This document shows positions 1-6,885 of a DNA stretch of 28,304 nt, piece after piece. The position numbers and the translations under genes were made by a program. Position 1 is the first letter of the stretch, and the number at the start of each line of letters is the position of its first letter. The notes under the pieces are model-generated. The model did not search any database and was not told the origin of the DNA. It saw only the letters and a program-made list of their open reading frames with translations. Source of the stretch: JBBIGV01 sp037447335 (GTDB taxonomy: Bacteria > Bacteroidota > Ignavibacteria > Ignavibacteriales > Ignavibacteriaceae); the NCBI GenBank assembly GCA_037447335.1, contig JBBIGV010000044.1, positions 1 to 28,304 of the forward strand, given 5' to 3'.

Positions 1-294
1 GATAATAAATATGTAACTATAGCAAACAATAAGCTTAAATACGAGCAACCAAATTCAAAACTTGGCGAATACTGGATTAGTTTTTTCCTAAAAGATATTG
101 TTTCTCTCAGAGATATAGATTGGGAAGGATTATCCAAATATTATTTACTCCCTCAAAATAACCGCGAAATCGACCACACACAAATTGAATTTATAGATAA
201 GAAAAAAATCTTAAAGCACTTTGAATTTGTCATCAATGGAAATGGAAAAGTAAAACAAGATTCAATGCAATTAGAATTTTGTAATTGTCCATAA
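1..294 (+). CDS. C-terminal end of an unrecognised protein (5' truncated by window edge)
   Basis: The frame starting at base 1 is open for 97 codons and ends in TAA at 292-294; the start lies outside the window. The product is polar and rich in Lys, Asn and Ile, with an acidic and aromatic stretch (LRDIDWEGLSKYYLLPQ) and the ending LEFCNCP. No motif I recognise is present, and no membrane segment or signal is visible in this part. It lies just before a non-coding stretch with cassette-like inverted motifs and next to another gene of unknown function, so it may be part of the same accessory region. Function unknown. Confidence 0.6.
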   Translation, partial: DNKYVTIANNKLKYEQPNSKLGEYWISFFLKDIVSLRDIDWEGLSKYYLLPQNNREIDHTQIEFIDKKKILKHFEFVINGNGKVKQDSMQLEFCNCP

Positions 295-633
295 ATTAGA
301 AATGCGTTATAACAAGCCGCTGCTAATGACAAGGTAAATATTACTTGAAAAAATTACGAATTTTGATGGAAATCAACGCATGCTAGATATGAGACGAAAA
401 TTGTCATTAAATAAAAACTTGGTGGCAAATGCTATCATTGTGGACTCAACACGGACAGCGTTTTTCAGTGCAGCATTTGTGTAATTATAAAGTTGTGTTT
501 GGAAAACCAAGTTGTTCTTTAAGGTAGTTTGTTCTAATAAACATTTTTATAAATAAAAAAGTTGTTGCTGTTATTCGGTATTGCTGTTTTGGGCTGCCGG
601 TTAGCGGCAACGCCGTTAGGTTGCTGAAAGTTT
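295..633. other. Non-coding stretch with cassette-boundary-like inverted motifs
   Basis: This 339-bp gap has no convincing ORF. Near its start is TATAACAAGCCGCTGCTAA (about 309-327). Near its end is GGTTAGCGGCAACGCCGTTA (about 599-618), whose reverse complement shares the AAC core and GCCGCT with the first motif. Two further inverted pairs are visible: TAATGACAA (324-332) with TTGTCATTA (401-409), and CAAATGCT (426-433) with AGCATTTG (472-479). The layout resembles the paired R/L arms of a recombination site such as attC, but the arms are about 300 bp apart, far longer than a classical attC. No promoter is clear. Confidence 0.4.
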
Positions 634-1273
634 ATGAGTGATATATTACAAAACATATCAATAATTATTGCCAGCTTAGCCGCAGTTTACGGAATAATAT
701 CTTGGCGGAAAGAACACATTGGTAAAAGAAAAATAGATTTGTCCGAAGAAGTGTTGTGTTCAATTTATGAAATTAAAGATGCTATAAGAAATATAAGAAG
801 GCCATTTGGTTTCGTCGGCGAAGGCTCGACTAGAAAACGCGCTGATTTTGAAATTGAGGAGGAGAGTAAAATACTAGACAGTGCTTTCGTAGTTTATGAA
901 AGATATGATAAACACAAAGATGTGTTTAATAATTTCTACAAACTAAAATACAGATATATGGCGAACTTTGGCAAAAGCTCCGAAGAACCATTCAAAATAA
1001 TTAGAAGAGTTATTGCAGAAATATTTGCTGCAGCGAATATGCTTGGGAAAGTATATTGGAAGAATCAAGGTCGAAAACCTATGACCGATGAAGAATTTTC
1101 AAAACACCTTGAAGAGATGCAAAAAGAAGAAAAAGTATTTTGGGAAATAAATGATAATGATGATGTAAACAAAAAGATAGATTCTGCAATAAAATTTTGT
1201 GAAGAAATTTGTAAGTCCGCAAATAACTTAGGACTTTGGAATTTTATTAAAAAATATAAATAGGCAACCTAAC
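615..1273. repeat. Perfect 10-bp inverted repeat bracketing one ORF
   Basis: GTTAGGTTGC at 615-624 and its exact reverse complement GCAACCTAAC at 1264-1273 flank the ORF at 634-1263. The left arm ends 9 bp before the ATG and the right arm starts at the base after the stop codon. A similar motif, GGCAGCCAAACCGCTTAAGG, occurs about 148 bp further on (near 1411-1430) and resembles GGCAACCTAACCGCTTAA at 1263-1280. A single compact ORF between inverted GTTA/TAAC cores is the layout of a mobile gene cassette. No integrase gene is in the window. Confidence 0.5.
634..1263 (+). CDS. Unknown protein with one N-terminal membrane segment
   Basis: 209 residues. Residues 5-23 (LQNISIIIASLAAVYGIIS) form one hydrophobic segment, followed by the basic WRKEHIGKRK, so an N-terminal membrane anchor with the rest in the cytoplasm is likely. 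The remainder is charged and predicted mostly helical, rich in Lys and Glu, with no catalytic motif I recognise. The ATG at 634 is the natural start: it lies 9 bp after the left arm of an inverted repeat, and the stop abuts the right arm. No strong Shine-Dalgarno is visible (GAAAG lies 4-8 bases upstream). It looks like a cassette gene in an accessory region. Single-pass proteins of this shape occur in phage-defence loci, but nothing here shows that role. Confidence 0.7.
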   Translation: MSDILQNISIIIASLAAVYGIISWRKEHIGKRKIDLSEEVLCSIYEIKDAIRNIRRPFGFVGEGSTRKRADFEIEEESKILDSAFVVYERYDKHKDVFNNFYKLKYRYMANFGKSSEEPFKIIRRVIAEIFAAANMLGKVYWKNQGRKPMTDEEFSKHLEEMQKEEKVFWEINDNDDVNKKIDSAIKFCEEICKSANNLGLWNFIKKYK

Positions 1274-1513
1274 CGCTTAAAAAAGTTAAAAGTCAATAGG
1301 GCGTAAAAATTTAAGGGGACAGAGATCCCAAAAAGTTCTTTGAATTACTGAAAACTAAAAGCCTTAGTGATATCATCAATTGAGCTAACCAAACAAACAA
1401 TAAAGAAAGCTGGCAGCCAAACCGCTTAAGGGGCTTAAAATTATCCCAGATATATTTAAGGCTGGCGCATTACTTCCCATTCCAGCGCAAAGAGCCTGCT
1501 AAAGAGCTACTAG
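1274..1513. other. Non-coding flank downstream of the IS110 transposase
   Basis: These 240 bp separate the cassette-like gene from the 3' end of the transposase. They hold a degenerate copy of the cassette-end motif near 1411 and a short hairpin, GCTGG (1461-1465) with CCAGC (1482-1486), nested in a wider GGCT/AGCC pair (1460-1463, 1493-1496). IS110-family elements carry a structured non-coding RNA region beside the transposase: downstream in the IS1111 subgroup, upstream in the IS110 subgroup. This flank is therefore one of two places such an RNA could lie. I could not define the element's end. Confidence 0.3.
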
Positions 1514-2533
1514 TTAGACCTCGGGGCTTGTAATGCGCGGCAATTGAACGGATTTCTTTTGCTTAAGGTCAACACCTTTGAATTTGTTATTAAAGTCTGA
1601 TTTATTCTTTAAGACGTAATAAACTATGCGTGCAATTTCTTTGGAGATAATGGCTTTAGCAACCTGTTTTTTCTTTTTTCTGAGCTTAGAGTAATGGTAA
1701 TGTTTAATAACAGAATAATATTGCAGGGCGTGCACAGCAGCATCTGAGAAAACAATCTTAAGGTATTTGTTGCCGTCTTTAGAAGAAGACTTTTGTCTTA
1801 CTTTACCGCCAGAGTTACGTGCCGAAGGAGTAAGACGACAGTAGGAGAAAAAATTTTTCTCTGTTGGAAAACGATTTATATCACCTACTTCCAAAAGGAT
1901 GGTAAAAGCATTCATTTTACCGATACCGGGAATCCAGAGCAGGCGCTGAATATCATCATTAGGGATAAGAGTTGGATAAAGAGATTTTTCTAAAGTAAGC
2001 ATCTGTTCTTTGAGTAAATTAGCCTGGATATCAAACTGCTGGTATTGAAGCTTGTAGAAATCATTGAGCAGAGAAGGATCTGTGATATTAAACTTCTCAA
2101 GCATCCTGTGCATAAAGTTAATGCAGCTTGTTCTTTTTACGGAAAGTCTAAGTCTTGCTCTGAGAGTATCGCGAAGAGTGCGGATATCATCGGATATTTT
2201 GTAAGCCTCGGGAATAAAATTAAGACGAAGCAGCTGAGCAAGAATACGGGAATCCACTTTATCGGTTTTAACCTTAGCATAAGCAATGGCTTTAACATAC
2301 TTAGCGTGAGCGAGTTTAAGATCAATGCCTTGAGAAGAAAGCAGATCATTTATCCAGTACCAACCGCCTGTGGTTTCAACGGTGGCAGTGTGTTCTTTTC
2401 CAAGAGATGAAAAGTAGTTAAGGATTTCGAAGCTGTTATTGTTTAGTTTAGCTTCTTTAATAATTATACCGTCACAATCAACGGTAGTAATGTAAGAAAA
2501 AAGTTTATGCTGATCGATACCAGAGTAAAACAT
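1514..2533 (-). CDS. IS110-family transposase (DEDD recombinase)
   Basis: 339 residues, a normal length for the IS110/IS1111 family, which excises and integrates circular DNA intermediates with a RuvC-like DEDD domain guided by a bridge RNA. The N-terminal domain shows the acidic residues in order: D7 (SGIDQHK), E53 (ATVETTGG), D91 and D94 (KTDKVDSRIL). The C-terminal Tnp20 domain shows LLWIPGIGKMNAF at about 199-210 and SYCRLTPSARNSGGK at 230-244, where S241 matches the family's conserved serine. The gene appears intact. The start ATG at 2533 has a strong GGAGG 6-8 bases upstream that lies inside a hairpin. Element ends are not resolved because this family usually lacks clear terminal inverted repeats. 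Subgroup assignment is uncertain. Confidence 0.9.
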   Translation of the reverse strand: MFYSGIDQHKLFSYITTVDCDGIIIKEAKLNNNSFEILNYFSSLGKEHTATVETTGGWYWINDLLSSQGIDLKLAHAKYVKAIAYAKVKTDKVDSRILAQLLRLNFIPEAYKISDDIRTLRDTLRARLRLSVKRTSCINFMHRMLEKFNITDPSLLNDFYKLQYQQFDIQANLLKEQMLTLEKSLYPTLIPNDDIQRLLWIPGIGKMNAFTILLEVGDINRFPTEKNFFSYCRLTPSARNSGGKVRQKSSSKDGNKYLKIVFSDAAVHALQYYSVIKHYHYSKLRKKKKQVAKAIISKEIARIVYYVLKNKSDFNNKFKGVDLKQKKSVQLPRITSPEV

Positions 2534-2537
2534 AGTA

Positions 2538-2579
2538 CCTCCAAAAAGTTGTTATGAGGAAATTTAAATACTTTTTGGA
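2538..2579 (-). promoter_or_regulatory. Hairpin covering the transposase ribosome binding site
   Basis: On the minus strand TCCAAAAAGT (2579-2570) pairs perfectly with ACTTTTTGGA (2549-2540) around a 20-base loop. The 3' arm ends in GGA, which is part of the Shine-Dalgarno GGAGG (about 2542-2538) for the ATG at 2533. A transcript entering from upstream would hide the site, whereas one starting within the loop would not. Insertion sequences often limit transposase expression from outside transcription in this way. The pairing is seen in the sequence; the function is inferred. Confidence 0.5.
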
Positions 2580-2761
2580 AATAACCCGTGCTTGCTAATG
2601 AACCACTTGTAAAAGTTGTTAACGTGTGTTTGTCCTGTTCCCCACCGATTCCAATCAGACCAGACTCCAACACCAAGGTTTATTGTGTCTGTAGCGCCAG
2701 GCTGGGAAGTGTGGAGCGAAATTACACCTGATGAGGAAATTATCTCTTAACTGTAATAAGT

Positions 2762-3175
2762 TTAAATTCCAAGCACATCAGCTGCTTTAGCAAACTCTTC
2801 AGTTCTGAGGTAAATGATATAACCAAAGCCGCCTTTCCCATCAGTAACAGCATTCGATGCCACTACATTAACGCCGGCATCTAATAACTTTTTATGAATT
2901 TCGGCAAGAACTCCGATTTGATCATCTCCCTGTACGAGTAAAGCGGGCACGGGACCGTTAATGTTCAATCCTGCTTTATGCGCCTCGGTTTTTAGTTTCT
3001 CCGGATCCTCAGGAAATAATGTAAATTGTGCGTTAAGTAATCCGCTAGGCACTGCTGTGAATGCAAATAAATTAACACCAACATCAGCCAGCAGAGACAG
3101 TAATTTATATGCTTCGCCTAACTGATCCTCCACAGTGCAATAATAATATTGAACTTTTTTAACCGTGGTTGACAT
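2762..3175 (-). CDS. Tandem ACT-domain protein
   Basis: 137 residues with no fused enzyme. Two ACT-like units are visible. The first (about 8-65) contains EDQLGEAYKLLSLLADVGVNLFAFTAVP; the second (about 76-135) contains GDDQIGVLAEIHKKLLDAGVNVVASNAV followed by FGYIIYLR. ACT domains bind amino acids or other small ligands and regulate metabolic enzymes, so this is probably a small regulatory protein. Its ligand and partner cannot be told from sequence. It is read alone on the minus strand, between the IS110 element and the divergent amidohydrolase genes. The ATG at 3175 fits the first ACT strand closely (VKKVQYYYCTV); only a weak GATGAAAG-like ribosome site precedes it. Confidence 0.8.
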   Translation of the reverse strand: MSTTVKKVQYYYCTVEDQLGEAYKLLSLLADVGVNLFAFTAVPSGLLNAQFTLFPEDPEKLKTEAHKAGLNINGPVPALLVQGDDQIGVLAEIHKKLLDAGVNVVASNAVTDGKGGFGYIIYLRTEEFAKAADVLGI

Positions 3176-3360
3176 TTTGTTTTTCTTTCATCTTAATGAA
3201 TTGAAAACTACCATTTATAATTAGTAATTAATTTTTGCCAAAGTCAACGGCATCAACTACTTATCAGATATTTTGTAATATTATTTATAGGAATTCAAAA
3301 TTCATTTCAATAATTTATTTCGTCAAATTATATCAACAACTTAACAGGTTATATATAAGA

Positions 3361-4662
3361 ATGTACCTAATAATTTTATTTATACTTATCTCATTTTCTG
3401 CATTTGCTCAATCGCAGCCGGTTGCGATTCTCAATGCAAAGATATACACTATATCAGGTGAACCAATTAAAAACGGTTTCTTAAGAGTCCATAACGGAAT
3501 AATTGAAGCTGTTGGCAGTATGACCGGGTTTACCTCAGAAGCCGAAGCTGATTTATTAATAATTGATGCGGGTGGCAAAGTTATAATGCCCGGTCTTGTT
3601 GATACACACTCACATATTGGTGAAGGCGACGGCGGTGACGGGTCTTCAACAACACATCCTGAAGTAAGAATTCTGGATGCGATTGATCCGAACAGTGATA
3701 GTTTTAAAAAAGCAATTGCCGGAGGCATTACAACAGTGAATGTTATGCCCGGCTCAGGTCATTTGATGAGCGGACAAACAGTCTATCTGAAGCTGCGTAA
3801 AGATGCAAAGACAATAAATGATATGCTTTTCTGTGAAGATATTCTTACAGGTATTTGCGGTGGTTTGAAAATGGCTAACGGAACCAACTCGCTCCGTACA
3901 GCCCCTTTCTCAGGTACCCGTGCAAAATCCGCTGCAATTATCCGACAGCTTTTTATTAAAGCTCAGGAGTATAAAGATAAATTAGAGAAGGCAAAAGGCG
4001 ATCCTGATAAAATGCCGAAACGTGATCTCGAAATGGAAACCCTTGTTGAAGTTCTTGAGGGTAAGAGAATCGTTCAGCATCATACACACAGAGCTGATGA
4101 TATAATAACGGTGTTGAGATTAAAAGAAGAATTCGGCTTTAAAGTTGTACTTCATCATGTTAGTGATGGATGGAAAGTAGCTGAGCAGATTGCAGAAGCA
4201 GATGTGCCTTGCTCAATTATTATGATTGATTCTCCCGGTGGAAAACTTGAAGCGGTTGATCTGATCTATAAAACCGGTGCCGTTCTCGAAAAAGCCGGCG
4301 TTGATGTTGCATATCATACCGATGATGGAATAACAGATTCCCGGCTGTTCCTTCGTTCGGCTGCATTTGGTGTAAGAGCCGGAATGAGTTTTAATAAGTC
4401 ACTCGAAGCTTTAACTCTTGCGGGTGCAAGAATGCTTGGGCTTGAAGACAAAATCGGTTCTCTTGAAAAAGGTAAAGATGCTGATTTTATAATTCTGTCA
4501 GGTGATCCTTTAAGCGTCTACACAAAAGTTGAACAAACCTGGGTTGAAGGCAAAAAAGTTTTTGATATCGAAAATCCGGAGGATAGAAAATATTCTGTTG
4601 GCGGTTACGAGGTTTTCAGAGGAGATTATACTGAAATTCATAATTGTGGAGAGGACCAATGA
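3361..4662 (+). CDS. Secreted amidohydrolase (imidazolonepropionase-like), first of a pair
   Basis: 433 residues from the ATG at 3361. A longer frame exists from a TTG at 3235, but the ATG begins a clear signal peptide (MYLIILFILISFSAFAQ), so I prefer it. The mature part is a metal-dependent TIM-barrel amidohydrolase of the COG1228 type. It shows the HxH ligands H83 and H85 (VDTHSHIGEG) after the beta-sandwich strand, then QHHTHRADD, VVLHHVSDG, and the late Asp in YHTDDGITDSR, followed by the closing GSLEKGKDADFIIL. All usual ligands appear present, so it should be an active periplasmic or surface hydrolase; the substrate is unknown. It overlaps the next gene by ATGA, so the two are translationally coupled. 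Confidence 0.85.
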   Translation: MYLIILFILISFSAFAQSQPVAILNAKIYTISGEPIKNGFLRVHNGIIEAVGSMTGFTSEAEADLLIIDAGGKVIMPGLVDTHSHIGEGDGGDGSSTTHPEVRILDAIDPNSDSFKKAIAGGITTVNVMPGSGHLMSGQTVYLKLRKDAKTINDMLFCEDILTGICGGLKMANGTNSLRTAPFSGTRAKSAAIIRQLFIKAQEYKDKLEKAKGDPDKMPKRDLEMETLVEVLEGKRIVQHHTHRADDIITVLRLKEEFGFKVVLHHVSDGWKVAEQIAEADVPCSIIMIDSPGGKLEAVDLIYKTGAVLEKAGVDVAYHTDDGITDSRLFLRSAAFGVRAGMSFNKSLEALTLAGARMLGLEDKIGSLEKGKDADFIILSGDPLSVYTKVEQTWVEGKKVFDIENPEDRKYSVGGYEVFRGDYTEIHNCGEDQ

Positions 4663-5876
4663 AAGGCAGATTACTTTTTATCATACTTGCAGCATATTTT
4701 TTAATACCTGTATGCACACTTTACGCTCAGATGGCTGTATACGGCGAAACAGTCTATACAATGGCAGGGGAAAAAATTATCAACGGTGTTGTGCTTATTA
4801 ATAATGGAAAGATTGAAAGCGTTGGAGAACATAATAATATTATTGTTCCCGCACATTATAAAAAGATTGAAGGAAAAATAGTTACACCCGGACTTATTGA
4901 TGCACATTCTGTCGTCGGATTGTCAGGGATATACAATTATGCACACGATCAGGACCAGCTCGAAAAATCCGATGCAATTCAACCGGAACTAAGAGCTTTT
5001 GATGCCTATAATATGAATGAAAAACTTGTAGAGTTTGTAAGAAACATTGGTGTAACAACACTTCATACAGGACACGCACCCGGCGCGCTTGCAAGCGGAC
5101 AAACAATGGTAGTAAAGACTTATGGCGAAACTCTTGGTGATGTAATTATTGATTCCGTAACAACCGTTTCATTCACGCTCGGGACTGGTGTCAGCAGGAA
5201 TTATAAAAAGCCCGGAACACGCTCAAAGGGTGTTGCTATGCTCAGGCAGGAATTTCTTAAAGCAAAAGTATATGCAGAAAAACTTTCTAGTGAAGTGGAT
5301 GACAAAAAGCCTTCAAGGGATATTAAACTCGAAACCCTTGTCAAAATTTTATCCGGTGAAATAGCTGCATTATTTACTGCCCAAAAATCTGCGGATATTA
5401 TTACTGCATTAAGATTGCAGCAGGAGTTCGGTTTCAAAATGATTCTTGACGGCGTCGCTGAATCTTATCTTGTAATTGATGAAATAAAGAAGTCCGGTGT
5501 TCCGGTAATCATTCATCCGACAATGGTTAGGAGTTATGGCGAAACAAAAAATGTTTCTCTTGAAACGGCGGCAAAGCTTACTGAAGAAGGTGTAATGATA
5601 GCATTGCAGAGCGGATACGAAAGTTATGTGCCCAAAACAAGAATAGTTCTTTTTGAAGCTGCCATTGCACATGCAAATGGATTATCATTTGAAGATGCGC
5701 TTGCTTCAATTACAATAAATGCTGCTAAAATTTTAGGGGTTGATAACCGTATTGGTTCGATTGAGCCGGGAAAGGATGCAGACCTGGTATTATTTGACGG
5801 CAATCCTTTCGAATACACCTCACACGTATGCACAGTAATAATAAACGGGGAGATTGTTAAAGAAGATTGTTTTTAA
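4659..5876 (+). CDS. Secreted amidohydrolase paralog lacking metal ligands, second of a pair
   Basis: 405 residues from the ATG at 4659, which overlaps the upstream stop as ATGA and has GGAGAGG just upstream. A GTG at 4644 would precede the Shine-Dalgarno and is unlikely. The signal peptide is MKGRLLFIILAAYFLIPVCTLYAQ in two parts: a basic start, then a hydrophobic core ending at YAQ. The fold matches its neighbour throughout, including GSIEPGKDADLVLF, but the active site is changed. The HxH motif reads DAHSVVG, the HTHRADD segment reads FTAQKSADI, and the HTDDGITDSR segment reads QSGYESYVPKTR. It is therefore probably not a metal hydrolase in its own right. A subunit or scaffold role with the first protein is plausible but inferred. 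Confidence 0.8.
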   Translation: MKGRLLFIILAAYFLIPVCTLYAQMAVYGETVYTMAGEKIINGVVLINNGKIESVGEHNNIIVPAHYKKIEGKIVTPGLIDAHSVVGLSGIYNYAHDQDQLEKSDAIQPELRAFDAYNMNEKLVEFVRNIGVTTLHTGHAPGALASGQTMVVKTYGETLGDVIIDSVTTVSFTLGTGVSRNYKKPGTRSKGVAMLRQEFLKAKVYAEKLSSEVDDKKPSRDIKLETLVKILSGEIAALFTAQKSADIITALRLQQEFGFKMILDGVAESYLVIDEIKKSGVPVIIHPTMVRSYGETKNVSLETAAKLTEEGVMIALQSGYESYVPKTRIVLFEAAIAHANGLSFEDALASITINAAKILGVDNRIGSIEPGKDADLVLFDGNPFEYTSHVCTVIINGEIVKEDCF

Positions 5877-5883
5877 AATTTAA

Positions 5884-5987
5884 CGTAGCACAGATTACGC
5901 GAACCGGATTGGGTTTCGAAATCTGTGCTGCTGCCAAAAATAAAAGCACAGATTACACCACATAAGCTGCTCCATTTAATCCGTGCT
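5884..5987. repeat. REP-like double hairpin, left copy
   Basis: This 104-bp unit holds two imperfect palindromes that share the arms AGCACAGATT and AATCTGTGCT. The first hairpin is 5887-5929 and the second 5945-5987, whose right arm reads AATCCGTGCT. The unit is repeated in the same orientation at 6677-6780 with one mismatch. It lies directly between the amidohydrolase stop and the RAYT transposase start, the usual place for REP sequences that accompany such transposases. Confidence 0.85.
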
Positions 5988-5998
5988 ACGAATATTTA

Positions 5999-6643
5999 AT
6001 GAATAATCTGAATATGAATCGTTCATTTCACCGCAGAAATTTGCCTCATTTGTACTATAATGATGGAATTTATTTCATTACGTTCAGACTTAAGGACTCC
6101 ATTCCTCTTAAACTTCTGAAAGAACTCAGACTTGATAGCAACCAAATTACTGAAAATGAATCAACACGCATTCTTACTTCTAAAGAATTGAGACTTTCGG
6201 CTGCCGGTCAAAAACGAATATTTAGAAAATACGATTCACTTCTTGATACCGGCAGATACGGCGAAAAGTTATTAACCCTTCCGCAAATCATAAAAGTAGT
6301 TAAACATACACTTCATTTTCCCGATGGCAAAGATTACCTGCTTATTTGTTATTGTATTATGCCTAACCATGTTCATATAGTTATTAAATTATTAAATGGC
6401 AGCAGAAGCATAAGCAAAATAATGCAATCCATAAAACGCATATCTGCAAGGGACTGTAATCGTATTTTGCACAGGAGAGGTAAATTCTGGCAGGAAGAAA
6501 GTTTTGATCGTTTAGTTAGAGACGAAACAGAATTGTATAATATCTTAAAGTATGTTTTAACCAATCCGGTTAAAGCAGGATTGGTGAATACCTGGGATGA
6601 ATGGGAACACACATATTGCCGCCGGGATTTTTTAATTTTGTGA
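5999..6643 (+). CDS. REP-associated tyrosine transposase (RAYT, IS200-like)
   Basis: 214 residues, typical of the family. The HUH metal site is H124-V-H126 in YCIMPNHVHIVIKL. The C-terminal part carries GKFWQEESFDRLVRD (161-175) and the helix LKYVLTNPVKAGLV (183-196), whose Tyr185 is the likely nucleophile. The N-terminus HRRNLPHLYYNDGIYFITFRL is the usual RAYT opening, and the ATG at 5999 is the best start. RAYTs are usually single-copy proteins that bind, cleave and move REP hairpins. Here the gene is bracketed by two such double hairpins. The reading frame is intact with all key residues present, so it could be active. Confidence 0.92.
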   Translation: MNNLNMNRSFHRRNLPHLYYNDGIYFITFRLKDSIPLKLLKELRLDSNQITENESTRILTSKELRLSAAGQKRIFRKYDSLLDTGRYGEKLLTLPQIIKVVKHTLHFPDGKDYLLICYCIMPNHVHIVIKLLNGSRSISKIMQSIKRISARDCNRILHRRGKFWQEESFDRLVRDETELYNILKYVLTNPVKAGLVNTWDEWEHTYCRRDFLIL

Positions 6644-6676
6644 TCATTTTCTATCAATAATTTAATTCAAAATAGC

Positions 6677-6780
6677 CGTAGCACAGATTACGCGAACCGG
6701 ATTGGGTTTCGAAATCTGTGCTGCTGCCAAAAATAAAAGCACAGATTACACCACATAAGCTGCTCCATTTAATCTGTGCT
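6677..6780. repeat. REP-like double hairpin, right copy
   Basis: Direct repeat of 5884-5987, offset by 793 bp, identical over 104 bp except for T at 6775 in place of C at 5982. That change makes the right arm of the second palindrome a perfect AATCTGTGCT, so this copy has two well-paired hairpins. It ends about 100 bp before the hisH start and might also act as a transcription barrier between the element and the histidine genes. Confidence 0.85.
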
Positions 6781-6830
6781 GCACAAAACAATTGAAATTC
6801 CATGTGCTTCCCTTGAATTACTATTTTAAT

Positions 6831-6838
6831 TAAGTTTG
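6831..6838 (+). promoter_or_regulatory. Bacteroidota-type -7 box upstream of hisH
   Basis: TAAGTTTG at 6831-6838 matches the TAnnTTTG -7 consensus used by the main sigma factor of Bacteroidota. It lies 47 bp before the hisH ATG at 6886, and AAAGGA follows as a possible ribosome site. A TTG at 6813-6815 is closer than the ideal -33 spacing, so the upstream element is weak. It would drive the hisH-hisA-hisIE group. Confidence 0.4.
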
Positions 6839-6885
6839 CCACTGATGTTGAATGTTTTTATTTATAAAGGATTCACTTATTTATT

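Larger units (their letters stand above)
5884..6780. mobile_element. REP/RAYT unit (transposase between matching double-hairpin repeats)
   Basis: An IS200-like Y1 transposase gene (5999-6643) sits between two direct copies of a 104-bp double-hairpin repeat that differ at one base. Each copy is made of two palindromes with the same AGCACAGATT arm. This is the arrangement called a REPtron in other bacteria, where the transposase recognises the hairpins. The near identity of the copies suggests recent insertion or ongoing homogenisation. The unit lies in an intergenic gap and does not interrupt a neighbouring gene. Confidence 0.8.

Noticed and set aside
1310..1345. Weak GGGGACAGAGATCCC palindrome as an IS end
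   Set aside because: Pairing is short and no matching copy is found at the other side of the transposase.
2045..2410. Plus-strand ORFs inside the IS110 transposase (also 1793-1993)
   Set aside because: They are antisense shadows of the clear transposase frame and have no family features.
3235..3360. Upstream extension of the first amidohydrolase from a TTG
   Set aside because: The ATG at 3361 begins a clean signal peptide; the 42 extra residues would bury it and have no ribosome site.
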